Assembly (NCBI GenBank): GCA_026686845.1
Contig: JAIVEN010000011.1
Coordinates: forward strand, 29,808,501 to 29,872,500
Direction of reading: 5' to 3'
DNA from: Adenanthera pavonina
Taxonomy: Eukaryota > Streptophyta > Magnoliopsida > Fabales > Fabaceae
DNA length: 64,000 nt
The position numbers and the translations under genes are program-made. The notes under the pieces are model-generated. The model had not been told where the DNA came from and did no database searches. It saw only the letters and a list, made by a program, of their open reading frames with translations. Below are positions 8,516-19,826 of the stretch, piece by piece (position 1 is the first letter of the stretch; every line of letters begins with the position of its first letter).

Positions 8516-10762
8516 CTAAAGACTTTGATCTCAGTTGGTAAGTGATTCTTGCTCCTCTCTTTCCATTTTTCTTCGATTTTTTAGGTGGTTTTTCAGATAT
8601 TTATGTGGGGATTCCGATTTGGCTGGATTCTACCATTGAAAATGTATGTAATAGGATTAATGAGGTGTTTTTTATTGTTAATAATGCTTAGGTTTGAGTA
8701 ATAATGCTTAGGTTTGAGTTTTAGATTGAGTATGCATGAATTAAGCCTAACCCAAAGATGTTTTTCTTTAGGGAAGTTTGAAATCTAAGAGGTATGAGGA
8801 TGATTATTGTATGGATGATTAATTAGAGCTTATTAATGTGTAATTATGTGGTTGGAACCTTGGGTTAAGTATAATTGGTTGAATTGTGGATTTTTGGATA
8901 ACTATACTATATATTAATTGAAGATATTATGGTATTGTAGTGGCTGTTTGGTTGATTGGAGGAGTGCAAATTATGGTTGGCAATCCTAGAAGCTTGTGGA
9001 TCTGTGTGTGTATGGTATTGACAACTTAAGGTAACTGGGTGTTTGTGTTTGTATGTTTTGTTGATTGTGTCTATATATATGTGTATGTTTCCATTCATAC
9101 CATGATATTTTTACGTGTGTGTATGGTTTTTCTACATATTGTGGTATGTACACGGCTAGATAAGATGATATATGATAATGATAAATATGATGATGATTAC
9201 ATGGCAATATACATATGTTGACATGGCATTATATGATTTCATGGCATGGTAGCATGACATTGAGAAATTTGATAATGATGATGATTATATAGCAGCATGA
9301 CACAAACATCATCACCACATGTACATTGTGAGAAAAGTAAATTGGGTGGTAATGGTGAGATATGATATGATATGATGATATATATGATATGGTGAAATAA
9401 AGAAGGGATTCCTATTGCTAAATCTTATCCCATGGCCCAGAGAGTAAGGTGGCAATGGACTGTACCTTCCCTAGATCACCACCAATTCGTGGTGGTCTAG
9501 GGGAAGGAGAGTCACAGTCTAAGCATTAGTGTCACCTTTGGCTATGTTCACTAGTGTGATGTGAGCTTGGTGTTGTCCCAGAATTAGTCTTCACTGGCTA
9601 TTGGAAGGGAATCACCTATTGGAAATGTCTTATTATGACGCTAGCCTATGGTTCTAGTCATGTATGAGGGAGACATTAATACCATGTCATTTTGCATTCA
9701 TTGCACCATGTACATTATTGTATGAATTATTATATATATAGGTCATTGTGTGTGTTATTGGTTACTGAGACTTTGTCTCACATCCCCTTCAATAACTAAT
9801 ATTTCATGTGAAGACTCTGACACTAGTTTGGAGAAGACCAAGGAGTCGTAGGCCTCTCTACCTTTGGGAGTATCTATCGGAATTTGGTAGTTTACTACTT
9901 TAGTTTATGTAATAATTGTGCCAAGTAGAGTATGTATATGTGTATGGTTGGATTATCCTAGGAGTGAGATTGTATATGTTATGTAATGACATGGATGAAT
10001 GTGATAAAATGGATGTTGATTAATGATATGTAATGATCATATGATGATGATGATGATGATGATGATATGGTTAGTGTATGGTTAGAGTATGTGTCTATGG
10101 GCTGAATTGCCCATGTGTAAGCCCAAAGTGGTTTTGGGCCTAAGTTGTGGGCTTCAGGGCATAGAGCCCATTATGTAAATTTGCAGTTCAAGGGGTCAAA
10201 TTTTAGAAAAGTGGCTTCTTCAAGGTGAAATCTCTTTAGACAAGTTAGTTAAGCCATTTAGAACCTACATGAATGGTCCTTGAGTGTCAAATTGCCTTTG
10301 GTGGCAAATAAAGGTTGTTAGTGATGAGTTTTAGTCAAAAAGTAGCTAAAACAGTATTGGGTATCTAAAATCTTCATACAGAGATGGATTTGAGTTAAGC
10401 TGGTGTATGTGGATAGATTGGGACAAAATTGACTTGTAGAAGTTGGAATTAGGTCAATCGGAGGTCAAAGCACGAAGTTGTGCATGTCGAAAGTTCACCC
10501 TAAAATTTAACAAATTGCTTATATGATATCAGTAGGGAGCACCCCAAGACCGCAAGCTCAGCTGTGGCACCAAGTGGTTCTGCCTATCTGAGGCCACAAC
10601 TTCACTGTAGCTGCCATAACGCCAATCCTTTATGTTTCTTCCAGGCTGCAGTTGCACTGTAACTCGCTGCAGCTCTGCCCTATTTTGATCCCATTTGAAG
10701 TTTGTTTATGTTTTGAAGATTTGAGGAGTTTCATTTTGGGTGTTTGGAAGTAGGTTGTTACA
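8516..10762 (+). mobile_element. Long LTR-type repeat, plus-oriented copy
   Basis: Contains in forward order the blocks seen inverted at left: AGTAAGTGATT-like start (8535), CCCAGAATTAGTC (9575), GAGACTTTGTCTCAC (9768), GGAGAAGACCAAGGAGTCG (9830), a CACGAAGTTGTGCATGTCG block (10470), then a G/C-rich island (10540-10670). It ends GGTTGTTACA near 10762. The 10360-10762 part is homologous to 15830-16182. I read no credible protein; short frames with Tyr/His-rich products near 9000 are low complexity. (GAT)n occurs near 10037-10065. Confidence 0.6.
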
Positions 10763-11977
10763 AATAATGTGATGATGCTCTCATACTATCATATTCTATG
10801 CATACATAAAATTCTAAATCATTAACACATATAGTCTCATACGATGTGGATGCTAACATGTCACATGCTACAAATTCATACTCAATCACATATATATTTA
10901 TATAAGACTAGGAAAGAGATTACCCCTTTCATCTCGAGCCATGCCTATGACAAATCGCAATATGAAAAGAACTAACGTATATATAAGCAAAAATATACAT
11001 CATGCATAACATACACCCCGATTGCCTTGGATAGTCAACACACAAACATAATGCATGAAGGGGAATGATGGTTGTAGGGGTACCAATACAGAATTGCAAG
11101 GCTTCTAGACTACTTCAACAATATCACAACTCTCAACACAACTTGGAGCACTACAACATAATAATACCTCCAATCAACACAATAAACATATATTACAATA
11201 ACTCATAATCCAATCAACCAAGCTTATTTATGGTAAATTCATGGTTTCATTAGCATCAACATATATCAAAGAGTCCCTAACATCCATTTAAACCAGTACC
11301 AATCATCTACAATTCGAATTACATGCTTCCTCAACAATTTCAAGTCTAGGGTTCCACCTAAACCAATCCTAACCCTTCCAAAACTCATACCCAAGCCAAA
11401 TCATACTTCAATAATTCATTTACATGCAATTTAATCAGTGGAATGACAACCTAAGAGAATTTCCACACATACCCAAGAATTCCAACAAAAAATCATGAAG
11501 AAAGGAAAGAAGGAAGGATATAAATTCACTTACTAACAAGGATTTAAGCTTCCAAAGTCCAGAAATTGAGCCCTAAGGCCAGAGGACATGAACCCTAGTA
11601 GAGCTCCTCTTCTTTTTCTTTAATTTCTTCTTTATCTGCTGACTGAGATGTGTTCGAATTTATCAAAATTCAAACACTGGTGCCACAGCTTACTATAAGT
11701 CTGCCACGGCGCAGACCTTTATTACCTCAAAAATTTAGGGTTCCTCTGCTCGACCACCACTGCACCCCTGTTCTTCGTTGCAATGTGATATGATTTTGTC
11801 TCTATTGTTGAAGTTGGTCCCACTTGATCCTTCCTCTAGTCCTGGTCCCTCTAGTGCTGAGTAAGTTCAAAAGGCAAACTTTTCATTAACTCAAGAATAA
11901 GACTAGGATAATGGTTGGAGGGTAGTTATAGCCACTCCAACTCTGTTTTGTCTTATATAAGAGTGTAGGATGTGACA
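10763..11977 (-). mobile_element. Third LTR-type copy (minus), with direct repeat copy C
   Basis: 10768-11240 is copy C of the ~500-bp repeat. 11500-11560 matches, inverted, the 8530-8560 segment. The right edge reads, on the minus strand, TGTCACATCCTACACTC followed by CTTATATAAGAC, which fits an LTR start with a TATA-like motif close by. The copy is interrupted or truncated at the left. Confidence 0.5.
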
Positions 11978-12078
11978 TTTGACATAGTAAACCAATTTTA
12001 ATTGTTATACACAAATTAAATAATAAAAATAAAAATTATATTTATGCATTTGCTAAATTTTTATAAAAATAAAATGCT

Positions 12079-12802
12079 CTGACGTCCCTTCTGTTTTGCC
12101 TTAATTACAAAGACCTCCCCCTTATTTTAAAAGTGTACTCTTTGGTCTAGTTTGTTAACACCATTAGGGATATTCCAAAAAGATTTTAAAAATATTATTT
12201 TTAATTAAAAATCATATTAAACTTAATCATATTTACAAATTTATCCCTCATTATATTAAATCCCTAATTCAATAAGTCATTCCTTTTTTATTTTTTACAA
12301 AATTCATTTTGATTAATTTTTCATGGGTTATAAAATTAATAAATTTCATAATATGATCAAAATTTTATCATTTTTCATAATCTAATAAGAATTAAAAAAT
12401 ACATCTTTAAAAATTTTCTTTAACCAACGTCTGTATTTAAAAGATTACCAAATGATTAATTTTAAATAAATGTGTTTAAATAATTTCAAATTATAAAATT
12501 ATTCATCAATTAATTTTATAATATGATAAGAAAGTTTTAAAATATATGTATTATTTTTTTTTGCTAACATAAATGTTTAGATTTTTTTAGAATAATATTA
12601 AAGTCCAAAAGGGTATTTTGGTTCAAAAAATTTAAATAAGTAATTTAATTGTTAACTAACTATTTGGATGGATGGAAATTGAATCTTAAAAATAAAGGAG
12701 AGGTTTGTGTAGCATAACTTTTGATTTTAGGAGAGGTCCATTTTAGTTTTTAAAATAGAATGGACGTCCCTGTAACTAAGGTAAAATAGAAGGAAGGTCG
12801 AT
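12079..12802. mobile_element. Long-TIR MITE or non-autonomous Mutator-like element
   Basis: The two ends are imperfect inverted repeats of about 65 bp. The left end (TTCTGTTTTGCCTTAATTAC at 12089-12108) matches the complement of the right end (TTCTATTTTACCTTAGTTAC). Similarity continues through GACCTCC/GACGTCC and TATTTTAAAA. The interior is about 590 bp of AT-rich sequence without an ORF. I could not find a convincing target duplication, so the superfamily is open; the long TIR favours Mutator-like. Confidence 0.72.
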
Positions 12803-13440
12803 GTATTTTACTCTTTTTATAATCATTTATAGCTTTATATAAATGTTCTTTTTTATTAATGAAGAGCTAACTAATACTAATTAATAAAATAAAAATTACA
12901 ATAAACTAATAATATATATTTGTAACTAAAAATAAAATGCAATTACATCATATTATATATATATATGTATATTATGTTTTAAGGTGAGAGGTTGTAAGTT
13001 GGAGGCCTGCGATTATGAGGGTTTAGTATGGGGTGGAGGGCAGGAGGGGACTAAAGGGACAAAATATTTCTCTAGCACCCTTCTTAGTTTATATATTGAT
13101 ACAAAGGAGCAAGCAGGTTGGGGTTGTACCATGTGTGCGCTACTGCCAGCTCCAGAGGAGAAGGACTTGTCCTTGGTGAGTCCAACAAAAAAAAATTGAG
13201 AGGTTACAAAATGTAATTGGAGCCGCATATTTTAATATATTGAAGGCACATGACACCTATACTCATTTGTATGGGTTAAATAGAGCCTAATTTTACTTAT
13301 TCAAGCTCAAATGGATGCTCAAAAGGCCCATAAGTATTTGAAAACATAAATATCAAGTCGGCGGCCAATTTTGAAAAGCCCAAATGAGTTTTAATTGGCC
13401 TAAACTTAATTAGTTTCCTATTTGTTAAACTCCTTTTTGG
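12803..13440. other. Intergenic sequence without a supported gene
   Basis: AT-rich with short microsatellite-like TA runs (12950-12965). Two overlapping 71-codon frames at 12984-13228 on opposite strands show no recognisable domain and are read as chance. Confidence 0.45.
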
Positions 13441-13620
13441 TTTAGTTTATTATTTTATATTATCTTTAGTTTTTTTTCAAGTTATCCTTTTAGAAAAGGA
13501 TTCCCTAGGACTAGTAGGATTCTTAGTAGGAACGAATTCTAGTTATAATAAGACTCTCATCTATAAATAGCCATGTGCTGTGCAAAATTTTGAACACAAA
13601 TAATTTAATGCAAGTAATTG
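13441..13620 (+). promoter_or_regulatory. Promoter of the F-box gene, LTR-like in character
   Basis: CTATAAATAG (TATA box 13562-13569) is followed about 30 bp later by the likely start of transcription. The upstream block CTAGGACTAGTAGGATTC, then TTCTAGTTATAATAAGACTC, and the downstream leader with ATTGAGTTTTCTCC and CATCGTGAAGATTG resemble U3-R-U5 sequence of plant Copia LTRs from general knowledge of such elements. No second LTR was found nearby, so a solo-LTR origin is an inference. Confidence 0.5.
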
Positions 13621-13640
13621 AGTTTTCTCCTATCGTGTGA
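13608..13640 (+). other. 10-codon upstream ORF before the F-box gene
   Basis: ATG at 13608 opens MQVIEFSPIV and stops at TGA 13638-13640, about 60 bp before the main ATG. It lies downstream of the TATA box, so it should be in the mRNA if that TATA is used. It may reduce translation of the main ORF. Confidence 0.4.
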
Positions 13641-13701
13641 GATTATTGGTGATTCAACCTACATCGTGAAGATTGAGCCACCTCTTGATTCGCATCACAC
13701 A

Positions 13702-14469
13702 ATGACTGAAGTAAGGCGATCAAAGAGACTAATGGCTGCAAGGATGAAGATTGCGTGCAACATCCTCAACCTACCCTTTGATGTTCTGGTCCTCATTGCT
13801 ACCTTACTGGGATCAGAATCGGTGAAGGATCTTTTCAATTTCCAAAGAACATGCAGAAAATTCTTCTCTGTTTCTATTGATCCAATGGTGTACAAACATG
13901 TTAACCTCGATAGGATATCAAAATTCGCATGGAAAGAAATAAAATTTCAAGAAAGATTCGTCCGTCAATGCCTGAAGTACCAAAATCCAGAGTCTCTATA
14001 TTTTGAAGGTTTGAGAAAATTCTTTCTCACAACCAATGGTCGAGATAAAGGATTAGATATGATAAATAGAGCAGCCATGCAAGGATATAAACGGGCCATG
14101 TTTATGTTCGGACTGCTTGTCATCAACCAGGAAAGCCAATATAAAAGGTCTTCATCATGGGTTCGTGCTGTGGAATTTCTGAGAAAATTAAGGGCAAACA
14201 AATGGATTCTAAGATGCAGAGAAGAATCAAAAATATTACTGCGTGAGGTTCGGTGGTCTCTATATAGAAAATTCAGAACCATTGACAGGATTAAACAAAT
14301 TTGCAATGAAAGGAATAAACTTTGCAAGCGTAAACCATGTCTAAATCATTGGAGGCCAAAGAAAGGAGTTTGGGTCTTCAACAGTGAAGAACATGATGAG
14401 CAAGACCCATCTATGTGTGAGGAATGTCGTTGGGATGAGGAGCTAGAGTGGCAGCATAAGCATATTTAA
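13702..14469 (+). CDS. F-box protein of the At1g67623 type
   Basis: Intronless, 255 aa. An F-box lies at residues 23-65 (LPFDVLVLIATLLGSESVKD and RTCRKFFSVS). It is followed by the block characteristic of this plant family: HVNLDRI, a KYQNPESLYFEGL segment, then a Sel1-like helix pair (GLDMINRAAMQGYKRAMFMF). A Cys-bearing C-terminus follows (CEECRWDEELEWQHK). F-box proteins of this type are predicted SCF E3 ligase adaptors binding SKP1/ASK through the F-box; the substrate is unknown. The open frame extends upstream to 13618 but only with TTG; the first ATG in frame is 13702, giving MTEVRRSKR. A TATA box at 13562 and a short uORF precede it. Parts of the same gene recur as a pseudogene at 17895-18335. 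The reading frame shows no lesion. Confidence 0.85.
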   Translation: MTEVRRSKRLMAARMKIACNILNLPFDVLVLIATLLGSESVKDLFNFQRTCRKFFSVSIDPMVYKHVNLDRISKFAWKEIKFQERFVRQCLKYQNPESLYFEGLRKFFLTTNGRDKGLDMINRAAMQGYKRAMFMFGLLVINQESQYKRSSSWVRAVEFLRKLRANKWILRCREESKILLREVRWSLYRKFRTIDRIKQICNERNKLCKRKPCLNHWRPKKGVWVFNSEEHDEQDPSMCEECRWDEELEWQHKHI

Positions 14470-15789
14470 AAATTAAGAGGCAGAAGGGAGATAGAATATT
14501 TTATGTATTTTTAGAGATTGATATTTTTTTATTAAAGAGATTATGATATTTTTGTTCTGATCTTTTGTGTTGATCGATATAATATACATGTATGCGTTGA
14601 AATATTTTATGCTTTATATGTCTATATCGGTCATGTATGCATAATCAAATATGTAGAATTTTAATAAATTTCTGTCAGTGCATATGTATAGAGTTATTAA
14701 TTCACAAAAAAAAAAAATCATTCATATGAGATATTATTACATGTTAAATAAAAAATTTAAACATGTAACTAATCATTCAATATTATATTTTTACTTTGAT
14801 ACAATTGTTACAACTAATATAATTTAATCATTAATAATTTAATTTAATCACCTTAATAATTTAATTCCACAGAATTTCAAATTATGATGAAAAATAAAAA
14901 ATATATTTTCCAAACCATTTTAATATATACTACTGTACTATTCATAACATAGCTACTTAAACTACTTATGGGTTTTGTTCTTACAAAATAAATTTAATAT
15001 TTTCAGCCTTTCAATTTATTTGAATTATCAAATTAACGAGGAAAATATAGAGAATACATAATTAAATAAAATGTTTTAATATATAATTTTTATTAGAGAA
15101 ACGTACATGGATATAAAATTATATCAAAAGGATTGTAATAATAAAATTCAATTATATGTTCATGCAACATCTATTTGTACATAGCTAAGACAATATAATT
15201 AATTTGGTCATATTTTTATAGAATCACTTTATTGAAACTTTAACAATAATGATTTATTTAATTAAATAAAATTATATAATATTTATATATTGAAAAAATA
15301 CTTAATTGGGCTCTCCATGTCCATTCATTTCCACTCACATTACAGGTCTCTGAAACAGACATCTGATAACTTTCATCCCCCATTTTTAGCACTTCTAATG
15401 ATTATTTTTGGCTAAATGGGATTTAGTGGATAATATTTTAATTTTGTAAGTTAAATTTTGAAAATGGTCCGTCTTTGATAATAAATGGCTTTTTGGGCCT
15501 CAGTTGTCAACATTTTGGTTTCCATCTTAATCACGAGGATCAATTCTTTCAATCATATTTTAATTTCCTTAATTAATTATGTCACAAGTAATTTTAATTG
15601 GTGGAAATAATTCATTCAGAAAAAATGCCAAGTGTCTAATTTGAAGGGATTTTCATTTATTTTTAATTTATTTTCCATTCCACTCATTCTCTTTCTTACT
15701 TTTTCTATTTCTATTTTTTTTTCCATTTTTTTAATTCCCATGACATTTTTTTTGATAATTGGATTGGCCATTCCTGATAATTAGAGTGC
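14470..15789. other. AT-rich intergenic DNA
   Basis: Very AT-rich sequence with short A/T runs downstream of the F-box gene. I see no coding, RNA or clearly bounded repeat feature. Pyrimidine-rich stretches occur at 15660-15750. Confidence 0.45.
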
Positions 15790-16182
15790 TTAAGTTGTAA
15801 GTTTCGGTAAAACAAAAAAAATCAAATATCGAGTATCCAGAATCTCCATATAAATATGGATTAGGGTAAAATTGGTATTTATAGTTAGATTGGAATTAGA
15901 GTGACTTGTAGGAGTTGGAATCAGGTTAATTAAATGTCGAATCACGAAGTTGTACGTGTCAGAAGTTCGGTCAAAAAATCAACAAAGTGCTGATTTGCTG
16001 TTAGCTGATGATAGTGCAGCGGCACCAGGGTTTTGACCGTAGCGCCAACCCATTCTGCCTCTTAGAGGCTGCGGTGGTACCATTCATGCCACAACCCCAA
16101 ACTTGTGTTGTCCCTTTTGAGTGATTTCTAAGGTTTAAGTGTGTTTGAGGTTGATTTTTGTTAGGTTGTTACAACTAAGCCT
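15790..16182 (+). repeat. Fragment of the 8516-10762 LTR-type repeat
   Basis: TCACGAAGTTGTACGTGTC, GACTTGTAGGAGTTGGAATC, the G/C-rich island (16010-16100), and a final GGTTGTTACA reproduce the last 400 bp of the plus-oriented copy ending at 10762. Divergence is substantial. Confidence 0.7.
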
Positions 16183-17172
16183 GGATATTTGTCAACTAAC
16201 CTTGTTTTCCAAAAAAACCAAGTACTGTTGACTTAAAGCTTTGTGAATAAAAGAGTAACATCCTAGATAGTTTTGTCTTCTACCCTTCGAATAAAGTTTT
16301 CTGGGTTCTCTAAGTTCTACAAGCTTTGTCAACTAACTTTAGAGGTTTTCATGAAAACATAGTTGAACAGTTGTCACTACAATGTTATGAGAAGTTTGAT
16401 TGTCAATTGACCTGAGTGCTTTGTTGACACAAACATGGTCTAATGTTATGAAATGTATCTAACGGCTAGTTGAGGTTTGTAGACTAACTATATGCTTTGT
16501 TGATTAACCTCTACAATGCATTTAATGCTTCAGGTTTACGTTACATCTTTCTTAGTAAAGGCTAGTGCTTATCTCTAACATTTAAATTGAGCTAAAATAT
16601 ATATATAGAATTGTATTTAAGTGGGTTGATAAGAACATTAAGTATTATTAAGCTAAATTACTTCTAAATCATTAAAAATTTACTCTTACTCTTATTAAAA
16701 CCCTACCAACTACTTTCTAGAGTGAAAAAGTGAGCTTAATTGTTGTACATCTACTCTTTATGAGAAATTACTTTGTATAAACCTTATTTCTACTTTTGGG
16801 TAGAAATCTTAGTGTAGGTAGACACTAAGAGAATTGTTGTAAACACTTGTTACAAAGGAGGGTGGAGAGATTTTTCCAACTCTAGTGAGAGAGCTTGATA
16901 TTGTATTATGATCTTACAAAACCCCAGTTCAATATTGCAAAAATAATTAAAAAATCTCAAGTGGTGGTTTGATGACTAAATGTAAATCAAATGGAGTAAC
17001 TAAATCAAGATAAATTACTGTGTTTGATTTTCTCTATTCCTTTTTCATTTACATTTCTTAAATTGCTCTGTTTTTTGTACTTTACACTATTTTATTATTT
17101 TTTCTTTGTGTAAAAAATTTTAAAAGTCTAATTCACCCATCTCTTAGGTAGTCTAGCCTAATCAAGAACACT
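16183..17172 (+). mobile_element. Second Sirevirus-like Copia LTR (3' part)
   Basis: The part 16720-17172 aligns by eye with the third LTR at 59820-60240: GAGAGAGCTTGATATTGTAT, then TCTCAAGTGGTGG followed by TTTGATGACT, a CAAGATAAATTACTGTGT segment, then AATTCACCCATCTCTTAGG and a terminal CTAATCAAGAACA. The part 16190-16560 carries repeated TTGTCAACTAACC/TTGTCAATTGACC and TGTTGAC-type motifs, the counterpart of the palindromic arrays in the other two LTRs. The sequence after 17172 is not a primer site, so this is a solo or 3' LTR. Its 5' part seems truncated by the adjacent repeat. Confidence 0.7.
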
Positions 17173-17894
17173 TAATTCAATTTGACTGCTAATTCCTCGG
17201 ATTTGACCTTCGATGCATTGCCATTGTTACATTATTTCCAACAAAATTAATTTGATAACCCCACGGGCCGATAATTAAGTTGTCAATGTCCTTTCAAATA
17301 CTAGCTTTAAAGAACATATTGACATTCTGCTTTGGTGGATAATTAGAAGATAAAGAAGGGCTTTTCCTCGTATAGATGAAAGCAAGACAAATATTCAAGA
17401 ATTAAACAATATATGTACAAAAAAGATATATATTTTTACTATTATTTTTGTCAGCATTTTTTGTGAACATCAAGAGCATCCCCTAACCTATAGATGAGGA
17501 TTAGCCCTTTTGAGGTGTGGAGATCTAGCTAGAACAACACATTTAAATGGTCCATCTATCTATCAACTATGTTGAACCTTGTTGGTTTGTCAGCTATTTG
17601 TTTATATGTGACTTGTATATATATATTTGAAAATCCATTTACAAACATATACATACATTTTAGTTTTTAATTTTTTCCAAATTTTTAATTCTGACTCTCA
17701 TGTCATAATCAATCTAACATATATTAGAAATAAATTTCAATAGATCAAATGATCTCGCAAAATTTCAATAGATCAAATGATCTCGCAAATTTTGGTGATG
17801 TCGTAGGCATCCTAAAATACGCAGCTCTATATATAATGGAAGATATATATATATATATATATCAAGTTATTTTTTAAAAATAATTTTTAGTCTT
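17173..17894. other. Intergenic sequence with local duplications
   Basis: No gene seen. TATATATATTTGAAAATCCA (about 17618) with a following T-rich block recurs at about 18130-18240, bracketing the F-box pseudogene. A 29-bp unit (AATTTCAATAGATCAAATG and GATCTCGCAA) is duplicated in tandem at 17732-17788. Confidence 0.5.
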
Positions 17895-18335
17895 CTTGTC
17901 ATCAACCATGAAAACAAATACAAGGGGAGTACTTTATGGCTTCACGATATGGGATTTCTAAGAAAATTAAGGGAAGATAGATGCATTTTAAAATGCACAG
18001 AATAATCAGTGTGATTACTGGGGGGAGCTTCCATGGTTTGGCCATATGAAATTCAATCCGATCAAAAGTAATGTTTTTCTGCAACAGAAATTAATGTCCA
18101 AATAGTTGGAGGCCAAAATATGCGTGTTTATATATTTGAAAATCTATTTACAAATATATGCGTGCAGATTGGTTGTCTATTTTTTCCCCTAATTTTAAAT
18201 TCTAACTCTTATATCATAATCAATCTAACTCTTATATGAATAATCCTCGCACATAGACGAGAAAGACCCATCTATGTGTGAGGATTGTCGTTCAGATGAG
18301 GAACTAAAAGGGATGCATCCAATCTGAGAGGAAGT
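17895..18335 (+). pseudogene. Decayed partial duplicate of the 13702-14469 F-box gene
   Basis: Three blocks match the C-terminal half of the intact gene in order. 17898-18010 matches about 14120-14225 (CATCAACCA, ATTTCTAAGAAAATTAAGGG versus ATTTCTGAGAAAATTAAGGG). 18090-18115 matches AATCATTGGAGGCCAAA. 18260-18335 matches AAGACCCATCTATGTGTGAG with GATGAGGAACTA. The F-box itself is missing and the frame is interrupted by insertions, including about 140 bp of AT-rich sequence between the last two blocks. It is not translatable. Confidence 0.85.
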
Positions 18336-19286
18336 AAGGATTAACAGATATATTAGTTTTTTTTTTCCAATTTAGTTATTACTTACTTAATCTAAGTAAT
18401 CTAATATCTACGTTTTGACCAGATGTACCGATCCATAAAAATATAGGTATATGGAATAAAATAGTTTTCTACTTCCCCTGATATCTAAGGATTTATTGAA
18501 AATATTAATAAGTTTAATATTTTAACGTTACTATAAGTGCAATAATTTAAAACTCATAAAATGCATCTTAAATTTCATATTGTATATTACTGCTCCATAA
18601 TTTTATTTGTCTCAACAATTTAAAAAAAAAAAAAAAACCTCCATTATATTGTTCTTTTTACTGGGATCGAACCAAATGACAGCATACTAAAGTGATACGG
18701 TTATCTACCAACCATGCTATTTAATAATATAATATAAATGAGAGGTTGACTTGTCATCTTTGATTCAAGTTAAAGTTATCACTTTTAATTAATTGTTTTA
18801 ACTTCCTGAAATTTCAGGCCAAAAAAAATTCCTGAAATTCATCCCTTCGTTACTTTTAATTGTTTGGACTAAAATTGAATTGTTCTAGAGTTGGATCAGT
18901 CATGGGTCTGAATGAGAAATGGGTTGTGCTTTATAAGGGCATTTTTTGATTTCTTCACGTGCAAAGAATGAGCAATGTTAGTAGCAATGGAAAAATAAGA
19001 ATGTGAAGCTCAACATGGGAATGAGGCTATGTGATCCAAATGTATGACCAGATTATGAGATCGTGGTAGCAAAATGGCCATAGATAAACTCAACCCAACA
19101 TCTATATAAAGGGATTGAGGCAAGTAAGTATGGCACCAACCTAACATCCATCATCTCTCAATACACTTAATACAACTCAACAATCAACCTCAATGCTCTC
19201 ATAGCTATTTACCATCAATATGCTACACAATATTCCTATATTTATTCTTTACTATGGCAAACCTTTTAGTCATCAAATTCTTTTAG
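18336..19286. other. Intergenic sequence
   Basis: No gene found. 18663-18722, read on the minus strand, has a perfect Pol III B-box consensus (GGTTCGATCCC) about 35 nt after a weak A-box-like GCATGGTTGG, so a tRNA-derived relic is possible. An A-run of 16 lies near 18622-18638. Confidence 0.4.
18663..18722 (-). other. tRNA-like relic with B-box
   Basis: The minus strand reads TAGCATGGTTGGTAGATAACC, then about 30 nt, then GGTTCGATCCCAGT. The acceptor stem and anticodon arm do not fold as a tRNA by eye. It could be a SINE head or an old tRNA pseudogene. Confidence 0.3.
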
Positions 19287-19823
19287 GGACCTTTTGGTTC
19301 CCGAAATGATCGGGGAGAAAATAGAATAGAATAGATCAGACATCAAAATAAAAAATAAAACTAGATGTCGTTGAAATCGATTTCGACCATGGTATCTGTA
19401 CGGGGAAAGATGAGGTTGGTGAAGGAGAATGATAAAGGTGAAAAAGACGAGGTTGGTGGAGAAAAATAACTTGGTTCAGAAAAGAATTCTTGGAAGTAAG
19501 AATGAGAAAAGATAGGGGTTAACATGGTAATTTTTATTTCTTATTTTTTAGGTATCTCGTTCCATATGGAATTTAGATTTTCACCTTATTGTATAACCAA
19601 ATAGTCTAATCTTTGGAATAGGATTTGGAATTTCATTCACAAACTCCTTATAAATCAAATCAAACAGACACTTTTAATCCATTTATATTTATTTTTATTT
19701 AATCAATTTTATTTTTAAAATTTTTTTTCTATTTCTCTAATATTATACTAAACAAATTTATAATATTCATCATTTTATTCCCGTCTATTCTATTCATGAT
19801 CATTTCGGAAACCAAACAAGCTC
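19287..19823. mobile_element. Tourist-like (PIF/Harbinger) MITE
   Basis: The ends are inverted: GGGACCTTTTGGTTCCCGAA with ATGATCGG at left, and at right the complement reads GAGCTTGTTTGGTTTCCGAA with ATGATCATG. TTA flanks both ends (19284-19286 and 19824-19826), the target duplication typical of Harbinger elements. Length 537 bp with no ORF. The interior includes TAGAATAGAATAGA and its inverted partner TCTATTCTATTC near the ends. Confidence 0.75.
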
Positions 19824-19826
19824 TTA

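Noticed and set aside
8907..9221. Tyr/His/Ile-rich frames on both strands
   Set aside because: Inside the LTR-type repeat with (TG/TA)-rich sequence; composition artefact.
12984..13228. Two overlapping 71-codon frames on opposite strands
   Set aside because: No recognised domain, no promoter or splice context, and mutually exclusive strands.
13618..13701. 28-codon N-terminal extension of the F-box ORF
   Set aside because: It depends on a TTG start; a nuclear plant gene should use the ATG at 13702, and the extension lies in the leader.
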